Origin: Firmicutes bacterium HGW-Firmicutes-10
GTDB lineage: Bacteria > Bacillota_I > Bacilli_A > Erysipelotrichales > Erysipelotrichaceae
Assembly: GCA_002841605.1 (NCBI GenBank)
Contig: PHAF01000113.1
Span: 1-5,991 of the forward strand
DNA length: 5,991 nucleotides
Direction of reading: 5' to 3'
The stretch's first letter is position 1. Every line of letters begins with the position of its first letter. The notes beneath the pieces were generated by a model. It searched no databases, was not told where the DNA came from, and worked only from the letters and a program-made list of their open reading frames with translations. The translations under genes and the position numbers were made by a program. This document shows, in pieces, positions 1 through 5,611 of the stretch.

Positions 1-569
1 TTCTTGGCTTTAGGGTCATCCAATGCTTTATACGAATCTATCAATGCTACCGGCACAATCGGAACTTTAGCAACGATCGCTGCTTTTAATGAACCTGCTT
101 TAAACTCACCCATCGTATTTCCGTAAGATCGGGTCCCTTCCGGGAATATGACCATGTTGTGGCCAAGGTTCAACCGGTCGGTCAGTTTATGAACCATGGC
201 GATGGAATCTTTGACGGAACCACGGTCAAACATGATGACATCCATGTTTTTGTACCAAACGTTCATAAACGGTATTTTCTTGCTTTCAATCTTGCCAACG
301 GCACTGATAGGCACCGGAGAGGCTGCCAAAAGCACGAATCCATCCAAAGATCCTTGATGATTGACGACAAACAACATGCCGTCTTGAAGGGGGATATTGT
401 TGTCATTTTCAACGACCAATTTGCTTTTTGACATTCTGATAAGCATGCTTGACCATGCCTTAGCCAGTTCAAAACGAACTTTAAACGGTTGTTTGCGGCT
501 TTGAACGGCAGAAATATATACAGCGGGCAGATAAAGACCCATTTTAATCCATAACCAGAACTTTTTCAT
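1..569 (-). CDS. plsC: 1-acyl-sn-glycerol-3-phosphate acyltransferase, partial at left edge
   Basis: My translation from the ATG at 569 gives 189 residues before the window edge, so the C-terminus is missing. PlsC transfers an acyl chain to lysophosphatidic acid to make phosphatidic acid at the inner face of the membrane. The ordered acyltransferase blocks are visible: NHQGSLD (70-76) holds the catalytic HX4D, FDRG lies at 114-117, FPEGTRS at 142-148 binds the glycerol phosphate, and VPIVPV at 169-174 is the fourth block. A hydrophobic, aromatic N-terminus (about 4-20) fits membrane attachment. The start overlaps the folA stop as ATGA, and an AAGGG site lies 6 bases upstream inside folA, so translation is probably coupled. 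It is the last visible gene of the thyA-folA-plsC unit. The family call is firm; exact acyl-acceptor specificity is inferred. Confidence 0.93.
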   Translation of the reverse strand, partial: MKKFWLWIKMGLYLPAVYISAVQSRKQPFKVRFELAKAWSSMLIRMSKSKLVVENDNNIPLQDGMLFVVNHQGSLDGFVLLAASPVPISAVGKIESKKIPFMNVWYKNMDVIMFDRGSVKDSIAMVHKLTDRLNLGHNMVIFPEGTRSYGNTMGEFKAGSLKAAIVAKVPIVPVALIDSYKALDDPKAK

Positions 570-1042
570 AACATTCCCTTCTTCTTTTCGTATGTTTTGA
601 CAGAAAAATCTGCATAATCAACAGTTTCCGTAACCTCAAACTTTGAGCGATCCCACTTCGGAAAAAACGTGTCACCGTCAATTTCCGTGTCAATATGACT
701 GATGATCAGCTTATCGGCATAAGGCAACGCTGCCTGATACACTTGCGCTCCTCCGGCAATAAAAATCTCTTCAGTACAACCCTGGTTATCGTGTAAGAAT
801 TTTTCCAAATCACTGATGATCTCTACACCCTCAAAATGCCACCGGGGATCACGTGTGACAACGAGATTTTTACGACGAGGCAGAGGTCTGCCGATCGCTT
901 CAAATGTCTTTCGGCCCATAACGACGGTATGGTTCAACGTTTTCTCTTTAAAATGCCGCAAGTCCTCGGGTATGCTCCATGGCATCCAACCGTCTTTACC
1001 AATGACATAGTTATTACCGATGGCAACGATGATCGTAATCAT
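566..1042 (-). CDS. folA: Dihydrofolate reductase
   Basis: The 158-residue product is full length for a bacterial chromosomal DHFR. It reduces dihydrofolate to tetrahydrofolate with NADPH and is the trimethoprim target. The first 60 or so residues align without gaps to E. coli DHFR: W22, catalytic D27 in PWSIPEDL, F31, T35, the MGRKTFE segment at 42-48, and R57 that contacts the substrate glutamate. The NADPH-binding IAGGAQVY lies at 95-102, and a GDTFFP motif follows near 123-128. The start ATG shares one base with the thyA stop (TGATG); a GGAAAGG site lies about 10 bases upstream within thyA. The stop overlaps the plsC start. The product regenerates the folate that the neighbouring ThyA oxidises, so the gene order is metabolically logical. 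No key residue is missing. Confidence 0.97.
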   Translation of the reverse strand: MITIIVAIGNNYVIGKDGWMPWSIPEDLRHFKEKTLNHTVVMGRKTFEAIGRPLPRRKNLVVTRDPRWHFEGVEIISDLEKFLHDNQGCTEEIFIAGGAQVYQAALPYADKLIISHIDTEIDGDTFFPKWDRSKFEVTETVDYADFSVKTYEKKKGML

Positions 1043-1914
1043 CAGACGCTGACCTTTCCGGCGATATGCGGATGCGGATCGTATCCGCTTAGTTCAAAAT
1101 CTTCCCAGCGATAATCAAATATCGATTTATGATGATTAACAATACGCAGTGTCGGAAGTGGGCGTGGTTCTCTTTGCAGTTGAAGATTCACTTGTTCGAT
1201 ATGGTCGGTATAAATATGCACATCGCCAAATGTATGGACGAACTCAAACGGTTGATATCCGCATACATCCGCTACCATAACGAGTAAAAGTGCGTAGGAA
1301 GCTATGTTGAAAGGAACGCCTAAGAATACATCGGCAGATCGCTGATATAACTGCAGAGATAGTTTTTTACCGTCACCGCTTACATAAAACTGCATAAATG
1401 CGTGACATGGCGGCAATGCCATCCGATCGATCTCAGCCGGATTCCAGGCATTGACGATGTGACGTCGCGAGTATGGGTTGTTCTTCAGATTTTCAATCAA
1501 ATCCTTAATCTGATCGACACCGAAAAAGTCGCGCCACTGTTTTCCGTAAACCGGTCCTAGATTTCCGTGCTTTAATGCAAACGCTTCATCATTCTTGATT
1601 TTTTCGATAAAATCATTGAGTGATTCACCCTGAAAATCCGGATGCTTGATATATTCGGCATACGGCCATTCATTCCAGATCCTTACCCCTTTTAATACCA
1701 GCGGGCGGATATTGGTGTTTCCACTCAAAAACCAAAAAAGTTCTTCGGCAACAGACTTAAAATGCGTCTTTTTGGTAGTAAGCAGCGGGAAGCCTTCTTC
1801 AAGGTTGAACCGCATCTGATATCCGAAAGTTCCGATCGTTCCTGTTGAGGTGCGATCCTTACGGAGAGCACCATTTTCCAAAACATGTCTGCATAATGTC
1901 AAATATTGTTTCAT
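1042..1914 (-). CDS. thyA: Thymidylate synthase (ThyA type)
   Basis: This methylates dUMP to dTMP using 5,10-methylene-tetrahydrofolate, releasing dihydrofolate. From MKQYL the protein has 290 residues, and the first residues match the known start of E. coli ThyA. Visible active-site features are R21 (dUMP phosphate), YSRR with R150 and R151, the nucleophile C170 in LPPCH, RSAD with D194, N202 in the PFNIASY segment, and HIY with H233 and Y235. C170 sits 24 residues later than E. coli C146 because of an insertion near residues 84-114, reminiscent of but shorter than the Lactobacillus casei insert. An upstream in-frame ATG at 1968 was rejected because it lies in a terminator loop and upstream of the promoter. 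AGGTG at 1920-1924 is 5 bases before the chosen ATG. First gene of the thyA-folA-plsC operon. Confidence 0.97.
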   Translation of the reverse strand: MKQYLTLCRHVLENGALRKDRTSTGTIGTFGYQMRFNLEEGFPLLTTKKTHFKSVAEELFWFLSGNTNIRPLVLKGVRIWNEWPYAEYIKHPDFQGESLNDFIEKIKNDEAFALKHGNLGPVYGKQWRDFFGVDQIKDLIENLKNNPYSRRHIVNAWNPAEIDRMALPPCHAFMQFYVSGDGKKLSLQLYQRSADVFLGVPFNIASYALLLVMVADVCGYQPFEFVHTFGDVHIYTDHIEQVNLQLQREPRPLPTLRIVNHHKSIFDYRWEDFELSGYDPHPHIAGKVSV

Positions 1915-1919
1915 ATCAT

Positions 1920-1924
1920 CACCT
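1920..1924 (-). promoter_or_regulatory. Ribosome binding site deciding the thyA start
   Basis: AGGTG lies 5 bases before the ATG at 1914. It supports the MKQYL start over the in-frame ATG 54 bases upstream, which has no comparable site. Confidence 0.75.
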
Positions 1925-1932
1925 GTGCTTTC

Positions 1933-1961
1933 ATTATACACAAATGTCGGGTTAAAAAAAA
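1933..1961 (-). promoter_or_regulatory. Probable thyA operon promoter
   Basis: A perfect TATAAT -10 hexamer reads on the minus strand from 1938 to 1933. The -35 position at 17-base spacing falls in the T-run of the preceding ssb terminator (TTTTTT, 1961-1956), so it is poor in sequence. Transcription would start near 1926, leaving a leader of only about a dozen bases that holds the AGGTG site. The -10 is convincing; the -35 is not, so an activator or a weak promoter is possible. Confidence 0.6.
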
Positions 1962-1979
1962 CGGTCATGAACCGTTTTT
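1954..1979 (-). terminator. Rho-independent terminator of the ssb unit
   Basis: On the minus strand AAAAACGGT (1979-1971) pairs perfectly with ACCGTTTTT (1965-1957) around a 5-base loop TCATG. The run of T from 1961 to 1954 gives the uridine tract. It begins 8 bases after the ssb stop codon, so it should end the ssb transcript and insulate thyA. The GC content of the stem is low, so some read-through into thyA is possible. Confidence 0.8.
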
Positions 1980-1999
1980 AACCAAATCACCCTTTGGTT
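1980..1999 (-). repeat. Small inverted repeat spanning the ssb stop codon
   Basis: AACCAAA (1999-1993) and TTTGGTT (1986-1980) form a perfect 7-base stem with loop GGGTGA, which contains the TGA stop of ssb. It abuts the terminator hairpin directly, giving two consecutive stem-loops at the transcript end. It is AT-rich and may be only an RNA 3'-end stabiliser or chance. Confidence 0.5.
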
Positions 2000-2310
2000 T
2001 GTAAAAATGAAACTTTCTCGGCAATTACTTCGCAGGTATGAAATTGCTTTTGCTCTTTGGTTTCAAAGGTATTGGCCTGAATGCGCCCTTTGATTCCAAC
2101 CAGACTGCCTACTTCGCACACGCTGATCGTTGTTTCCGCAACTCCGCGCCACAGTGTGATATTGAAAAAATCCTTCTCATATTCTCCGTGACTGTTTCTG
2201 AAATTACGGTCAACTTCCAACTGCAAAGTAGCTACTTTTGCTCCCGAAGGTGTCTCCCTGATTTCAGGCAAAGCAATGACTCGACCGACTAAAACGATTT
2301 GATTCAACAT
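1987..2310 (-). CDS. ssb: Single-stranded DNA-binding protein, short form without acidic tail
   Basis: The 107-residue product is an SSB-type OB fold. The N-terminus MLNQIVLVGRV, the core KDFFNITLWRGVAE (about 46-59), the GSLVGIKGRIQ strand (68-78) and the closing CEVIAEKVSFL (93-103) follow the family pattern. It binds single-stranded DNA and protects it in replication, recombination or DNA uptake. It stops straight after the OB domain with LQTKG; there is no Gly/Gln-rich linker and no acidic DDDIPF-like tip that recruits partner proteins in housekeeping SSBs. Bacillus SsbB (about 113 residues, competence-linked) is a known tail-less parallel, but the role here is inferred. The start is fixed by a perfect AGGAGG; an in-frame ATG at 2400 lies upstream of the promoter and was rejected. 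It forms its own transcription unit. Confidence 0.88.
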   Translation of the reverse strand: MLNQIVLVGRVIALPEIRETPSGAKVATLQLEVDRNFRNSHGEYEKDFFNITLWRGVAETTISVCEVGSLVGIKGRIQANTFETKEQKQFHTCEVIAEKVSFLQTKG

Positions 2311-2315
2311 AATTT

Positions 2316-2321
2316 CCTCCT
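2316..2321 (-). promoter_or_regulatory. Consensus ribosome binding site deciding the ssb start
   Basis: AGGAGG stands 5 bases before the ATG at 2310 and is a perfect match to the Shine-Dalgarno consensus. It selects MLNQIV as the N-terminus, which also agrees with the family start. Confidence 0.9.
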
Positions 2322-2335
2322 TTGTTGCAAGCAGA

Positions 2336-2364
2336 ATTATCGCAAAAAAGAGATCAAGTTTCAA
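2336..2364 (-). promoter_or_regulatory. Extended -10 sigma-A-type promoter of ssb
   Basis: On the minus strand TTGAAA (2364-2359) and GATAAT (2341-2336) are separated by exactly 17 bases. The hexamer is preceded by TGC, an extended -10 element. A start near 2329 would leave a leader of about 20 bases carrying AGGAGG. This is the best promoter in the window and makes ssb independent of the upstream M16 genes. Confidence 0.75.
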
Positions 2365-2371
2365 ATCGTCT

Positions 2372-2400
2372 ATTTTGGCATTTTTAGGCAAAATTGGCAA
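2372..2400 (-). repeat. Phased GGCA repeats and A/T tracts upstream of the ssb promoter
   Basis: Read on the plus strand, TGGCA, AGGCA and TGGCA occur at 2376-2380, 2386-2390 and 2395-2399, spaced 10 and 9 bases, close to one helical turn. Runs of four or five T or A alternate with them. The block lies roughly 43-70 bases upstream of the predicted ssb start site, where bent DNA, an UP-like element or an operator would act. Function is unproven. Confidence 0.4.
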
Positions 2401-2418
2401 GATAGACCTATAGTTAAC

Positions 2419-2449
2419 GTCAAAAATGCAAGATAACTAGTTTTTTGAC
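2419..2449 (-). repeat. Inverted repeat at the end of the ymfH-like gene, possible weak terminator
   Basis: GTCAAAAA (2449-2442) and TTTTTGAC (2426-2419) on the minus strand form a perfect 8-base stem with a 15-base loop that includes the TAG stop at 2439-2437. No T-run follows the stem, so it is at best a weak or non-canonical terminator. No better terminator was seen between the M16 genes and ssb. Confidence 0.35.
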
Positions 2450-3711
2450 TTTTTTAATGAAACGACACATTTATTGTTTAAATCAATGAGATTACGGATC
2501 TCTTCGATATCTTCTAGGGTTATATCCTCGACCCATGTAAGACTTTCAAAAAAATCAGCATGAGCGAATGTTGCCCGGATAAACGATATGGCCATGTCTT
2601 CAAGATCATTGAGACTGCGGAACGCCTGTCCCAGGTAACGTCGCTTTAATTGTTCAAGCGTCGCTTCCGATATTGAACTCAATACGATTTCTTTGTCCAG
2701 AAATTTCTCAAAATCATCGCTTTGCTCTGTTTCGTTGTAAAACATAAGCAAGCCATACCCTTCGCCCAAATCAACTTCAAAACCGAAGAAGTCACTGATG
2801 ATACCTTTATCCATCCAATCTTGATAAACGGGATTCAGCGGACTGAACGTCGATTCAATGAGCAAACGCAATGCCCACTCCCCCTTTTTCCTCTCAGATT
2901 CTTTCTTTAAGTTATGGATGAGCTTGTAGGTCACGGTAGATTTAAGCGATTGCACATCGAGTGTGAACTCATGATTTGTGCGATAAACATGGTTTGGTTC
3001 GTTAATTTTGACGGATTCGACCATAGGTACAGGATCAAACTTTTTAGCGGCATGATTTTTTTCGACCAGATCGAATATACGTTGCGGTTGCTCACCGGTT
3101 GCTACGACCATCAGCATGCGCTGCGGATGATAATTCAACCGGTAACACATTTCAAGATGTTCTTTGGTGATCGCATTGACACTTTCCTCACAACCGCCGA
3201 TGTCGTTTGAAAAAGGATGTTCAACAAATAGAGAACGGTAAGTTTCATAGACAAGACGTGAGTCCGGCATTTGGGCATACATACGCAATTCCTGAATAAT
3301 GATGCCCCTTTCCTTTTCCACGGATTCTTCACTGATCTTTATCTTGCTGACAAAATCCAGCAGCATATTGAGTGGCACTTCAATATCATTTGAGGTAGAG
3401 AAATAGTAGACCGTTTCTTCATATGAAGTAAAGGCATTGACGGATGCTCCGGCTTCAGTAAAAGCCGTCATGATATCTCCTTCCTCGCTTTCAAATAGTT
3501 TGTGTTCTAAAAAATGTGCACTTCCAGGCAAGATATCAAAAACATTCCCTTCCTTGTCCTGAAGTTTTGTGTGCATACCGCCAAATGGAGTCGCTATCAG
3601 TGCACTGGAGCCGATGTAACCGGGTTTATGTATGACAACGACCTTAAGACCGCTGCTTACGATATGCTCGTAGATCGTCTCATTAAAGCGTTGATTCGTT
3701 ATCTTGTTCAT
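2437..3711 (-). CDS. ymfH: M16 family zinc peptidase, YmfH-like (catalytic-type partner)
   Basis: From the ATG at 3711 the protein has 424 residues. It carries the inverted zinc motif HFLEH (H66, E69 as base, H70) followed by the third ligand E141 in IIIQEL, and the VNAFTS segment at 91-96 typical of M16 peptidases. The C-terminal half shows a degenerate second M16 domain without the R/Y substrate pair. There is no signal peptide, so it is cytoplasmic. In Bacillus subtilis, YmfF and YmfH are reported to be needed for 5-aminopentanol modification of elongation factor P; transferring that role here is inference. A GTG 12 bases upstream could also start it, but GAAGG 5 bases before the ATG favours the ATG. 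It overlaps the ymfF-like gene by 29 bases, implying co-translation and probably a heterodimer. No ymfI-like gene follows. Confidence 0.88.
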   Translation of the reverse strand: MNKITNQRFNETIYEHIVSSGLKVVVIHKPGYIGSSALIATPFGGMHTKLQDKEGNVFDILPGSAHFLEHKLFESEEGDIMTAFTEAGASVNAFTSYEETVYYFSTSNDIEVPLNMLLDFVSKIKISEESVEKERGIIIQELRMYAQMPDSRLVYETYRSLFVEHPFSNDIGGCEESVNAITKEHLEMCYRLNYHPQRMLMVVATGEQPQRIFDLVEKNHAAKKFDPVPMVESVKINEPNHVYRTNHEFTLDVQSLKSTVTYKLIHNLKKESERKKGEWALRLLIESTFSPLNPVYQDWMDKGIISDFFGFEVDLGEGYGLLMFYNETEQSDDFEKFLDKEIVLSSISEATLEQLKRRYLGQAFRSLNDLEDMAISFIRATFAHADFFESLTWVEDITLEDIEEIRNLIDLNNKCVVSLKKSKN

Positions 3712-4948
3712 GGTTACCTTCACCTTTCAAAAGCAAGCTCGTAATCCTAGTCATTTTCTTGAAAACCTCTTGAATTTCCTCAAAAGTGACTTTAGTTATA
3801 TCAGCAATGATTTCCTCTTTGTCAGAATATCTTCCGATCAAAAATATCTGATAGTAATAGTTGATTATGGAACTGGCATCGTCTTCAATCTGACGGATGG
3901 AATTGATCATCATCTTTTTACTGGCTTCAATCAATGTCAAGCTCAGTTGACCGTTTTTGACGGTTTCAAGTTGTATGTCCACCAGTTTCTCCACGGTCTT
4001 TGCCTGCTTCGCATCGATGCCCGTATATACAAAACACACACCGTCAAAAGTAATCATTTGAGCACCAATCGTGTAACACAAACTGCGTTTCTCACGTATT
4101 TCCGTAAAGCAAAGCGATGAAGGCAACTGACCAAAGGCAGTCATCGCAACCCTTAGCGGCCAGTAGTCCTGATCACTGGGCAGTACTTGCGGATTGTAAA
4201 CCAGAATCAGATTGGACTGATTCATCTGACGCGATAATTCGACCTCTTTGTGCTCAGTGTTTTTTAGACGGTACATCGTTTCGACGTTGTGTCTTTCTCT
4301 AAACAAAAAGCTGTTTTTGACCATTTCAGTTATTTCATCTTCATCGACATCGCCGACAACAAACACATCCAAACGACTGTGATCAATCATTTCAGACAAA
4401 TGCGATTTACATTCATCGACCGTGATTTGATCAAGCAGATCGAGTGATCCCTGAATGTTGATTGACAACGGATAGCCCTTTCCGGCTGTTTCAAATGCCT
4501 TTTTCATTGCAAACTGCATGGGATTGTCCATTGAACGTATCAAAACGCTCTTAACATTCTTTTTAGCTTCTTTCAGCGTTTCCTCATTGATCAGCGGATA
4601 GCGGATCATGGTTAACATCCAATCAAAAAAGCCATCCAAAATGACCGGCTGATTGACATAACGGCCATTCAAGACTTTTGTTTTAAATTCCGTGCATATC
4701 GCACCACCGTATCCGGTATTGCGCACATCGACATAACTGCCATAGAGTTGGTCGGATAAGCGAGTCATATCTTCTTTAGTCAAAGCCTTTTCGTTGCGGT
4801 CACTGGCCATTGCGGCAATCAAAGCGCTAATCGTGGCGTTTTTTTCAGAAGACTTTGACAAAAAGCGAAATGAAAAGGAAATATCTTTGAATTTCCCGGT
4901 TTTGATAATACAAATATTCAGATTTTCATGCAGTCGTATTGGTTTCAT
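3683..4948 (-). CDS. ymfF: M16 family peptidase-like protein, YmfF-like (non-catalytic partner)
   Basis: From the ATG at 4948 the product has 421 residues with two M16-type halves. No HxxEH zinc motif occurs; where it would be expected (around residues 40-50, SALIAAMASD) there are no ligands. The C-terminal half keeps the other conserved M16 element, a short loop plus LCFTEIREKRSLCYTIGA around 279-296, with R285 and Y292 as the likely substrate-binding pair. It therefore looks like the inactive subunit of an M16B heterodimer, complementing the zinc-bearing partner encoded next. The start is set by GGGAGG 5 bases before the ATG; an in-frame ATG at 4981 precedes both promoter and binding site and was rejected. 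It is the first gene of the two-gene unit and divergent from the NAD salvage genes. The tail (HEQDNESTL) is encoded in the overlap. The EF-P link is by homology only. Confidence 0.85.
   Translation of the reverse strand: MKPIRLHENLNICIIKTGKFKDISFSFRFLSKSSEKNATISALIAAMASDRNEKALTKEDMTRLSDQLYGSYVDVRNTGYGGAICTEFKTKVLNGRYVNQPVILDGFFDWMLTMIRYPLINEETLKEAKKNVKSVLIRSMDNPMQFAMKKAFETAGKGYPLSINIQGSLDLLDQITVDECKSHLSEMIDHSRLDVFVVGDVDEDEITEMVKNSFLFRERHNVETMYRLKNTEHKEVELSRQMNQSNLILVYNPQVLPSDQDYWPLRVAMTAFGQLPSSLCFTEIREKRSLCYTIGAQMITFDGVCFVYTGIDAKQAKTVEKLVDIQLETVKNGQLSLTLIEASKKMMINSIRQIEDDASSIINYYYQIFLIGRYSDKEEIIADITKVTFEEIQEVFKKMTRITSLLLKGEGNHEQDNESTL
3717..3727 (-). promoter_or_regulatory. Ribosome binding site deciding the ymfH-like start
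   Basis: AAAGGTGAAGG ends 5 bases before the ATG at 3711. The alternative GTG at 3723 lies inside this stretch and has its purine-rich sequence too close, so the ATG is preferred. The site is within the end of the ymfF-like gene. Confidence 0.65.
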
Positions 4949-4953
4949 GGTAT

Positions 4954-4959
4954 CCTCCC
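4954..4959 (-). promoter_or_regulatory. Ribosome binding site deciding the ymfF-like start
   Basis: GGGAGG stands 5 bases before the ATG at 4948 and is near-consensus. It fixes MKPIRLHENL as the N-terminus. Confidence 0.85.
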
Positions 4960-4972
4960 AGAGTTGCGGGGT

Positions 4973-5001
4973 ACTATACAAAGCAAATAAAAGGTCCTAT
5001 A
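4973..5001 (-). promoter_or_regulatory. Probable promoter of the M16 gene pair
   Basis: TATAGT reads on the minus strand from 4978 to 4973, 24 bases before the GGAGG-led ATG, giving a leader of about 18 bases. The -35 at 17-base spacing is TATAGG (5001-4996), a poor match. The -10 overlaps the -35 of the divergent promoter. Confidence 0.45.
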
Positions 5002-5003
5002 AT
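4975..5003 (+). promoter_or_regulatory. Promoter of the nicotinamidase-pncB unit
   Basis: TATACA (4975-4980, 4 of 6 to TTGACA) and a perfect TATAAT (4998-5003) are separated by 17 bases. A start near 5010 would leave a leader of about 17 bases containing AGAGG (5015-5019), 7 bases before the ATG. No obvious NiaR- or NrtR-type operator was recognised. Confidence 0.65.
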
Positions 5004-5026
5004 AAAGTCGAAGTAGAGGTAGAAAC

Positions 5027-5611
5027 ATGAAAAATAGATCAAATGATTCTTCCTGTCTGATCATCATTGATATGGTCAACGGGTTTATGGTTGAAGGACC
5101 GATGGCGGATGCAAGTATCAGAAACATTATCGTTAATATCATTGAATTAATCAAGTGTTTTAAACGATCCAATGCGCCTATATTGGCTTTTTTGGATCGT
5201 CATCCAGCCGATGCGAAGGAATTTTCGGCATATCCGGCTCATTGTGTGGCCGGAACATCGGAAAGTGAATGGGTCGATGAATTGAAACCGTATGCTGAAG
5301 ATGTAACTTTCATCGAGAAAAACAGTGTAAACGGCTTTCTTTCACCGCAGTTTCAAGACTGGCTGAAAACAAACGGAAATTTCCGTGAATATGTCATCAC
5401 CGGATGTGTGACAGATATTTGTGTGCTACAGTTTGCTTCGACTTTGCAGGCATATATTCATCAGCACAATCTTGACTCGATCGTCACTGTGGTGGCCAAT
5501 GCCGTTGACACCTTTGATGCACCGAGTCATCCCAAAAAGGATTTCCATGATTTTGCATTGATACTGATGAAACAATACGGCATTAATGTCGTTGAGGAGT
5601 TTGTATGTTAA
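5027..5611 (+). CDS. pncA: Isochorismatase-family cysteine hydrolase, probable nicotinamidase
   Basis: The 194-residue product has the cysteine hydrolase triad: D15 in IIIDMVNGF, K98 in EKNSVNGF and nucleophile C132 in VTDICV. It also has the nicotinamidase-type metal site: D57 and H59 in LDRH, and H72 in PAHCVAGT. The GCVTD segment before C132 fits the cis-peptide loop of the family. Nicotinamidase hydrolyses nicotinamide to nicotinate and ammonia in the cytoplasm for NAD salvage. The metal-site residues argue for nicotinamidase over other isochorismatase-family members, and the overlapping downstream gene uses its product nicotinate. Length is close to usual (E. coli PncA is slightly longer). 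AGAGG precedes the ATG by 7 bases. The family is certain; the substrate is strongly inferred. Confidence 0.86.
   Translation: MKNRSNDSSCLIIIDMVNGFMVEGPMADASIRNIIVNIIELIKCFKRSNAPILAFLDRHPADAKEFSAYPAHCVAGTSESEWVDELKPYAEDVTFIEKNSVNGFLSPQFQDWLKTNGNFREYVITGCVTDICVLQFASTLQAYIHQHNLDSIVTVVANAVDTFDAPSHPKKDFHDFALILMKQYGINVVEEFVC

Noticed and set aside
159..431. 90-codon open frame on the plus strand
   Set aside because: It is antisense to plsC, whose translation shows all conserved acyltransferase blocks in order.
263..472. 69-codon open frame on the minus strand in another frame of plsC
   Set aside because: It is a shifted frame of plsC; the motifs NHQGSLD and FPEGTRS are in the other frame.
836..1114. 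92-codon open frame on the plus strand across the folA-thyA junction
   Set aside because: It is antisense to two certain genes and has no family resemblance.
1911..1919. Two-codon mini-frame ATG-ATA-TGA overlapping the thyA start
   Set aside because: The AGGTG site is adjacent to its ATG, leaving no room for initiation, and so short a match arises easily by chance.
1915..1968. 18-residue N-terminal extension of ThyA
   Set aside because: The upstream ATG is in the loop of the ssb terminator and the -10 box lies within the extension; the MKQYL start matches known ThyA proteins.
2311..2400. 30-residue N-terminal extension of SSB
   Set aside because: It contains the promoter and the perfect AGGAGG that serves the downstream ATG, and the family begins at MLNQIV.
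3704..4120. 138-codon open frame on the plus strand
   Set aside because: It lies wholly antisense to the ymfF-like gene, has no recognisable domain and no convincing ribosome binding site; the opposite strand encodes a clear M16 protein.
4945..5172. 75-codon open frame on the minus strand with hydrophobic stretches
   Set aside because: It is antisense to the nicotinamidase-like gene and covers the divergent promoter region; the hydrophobicity is a by-product of the opposite coding strand.
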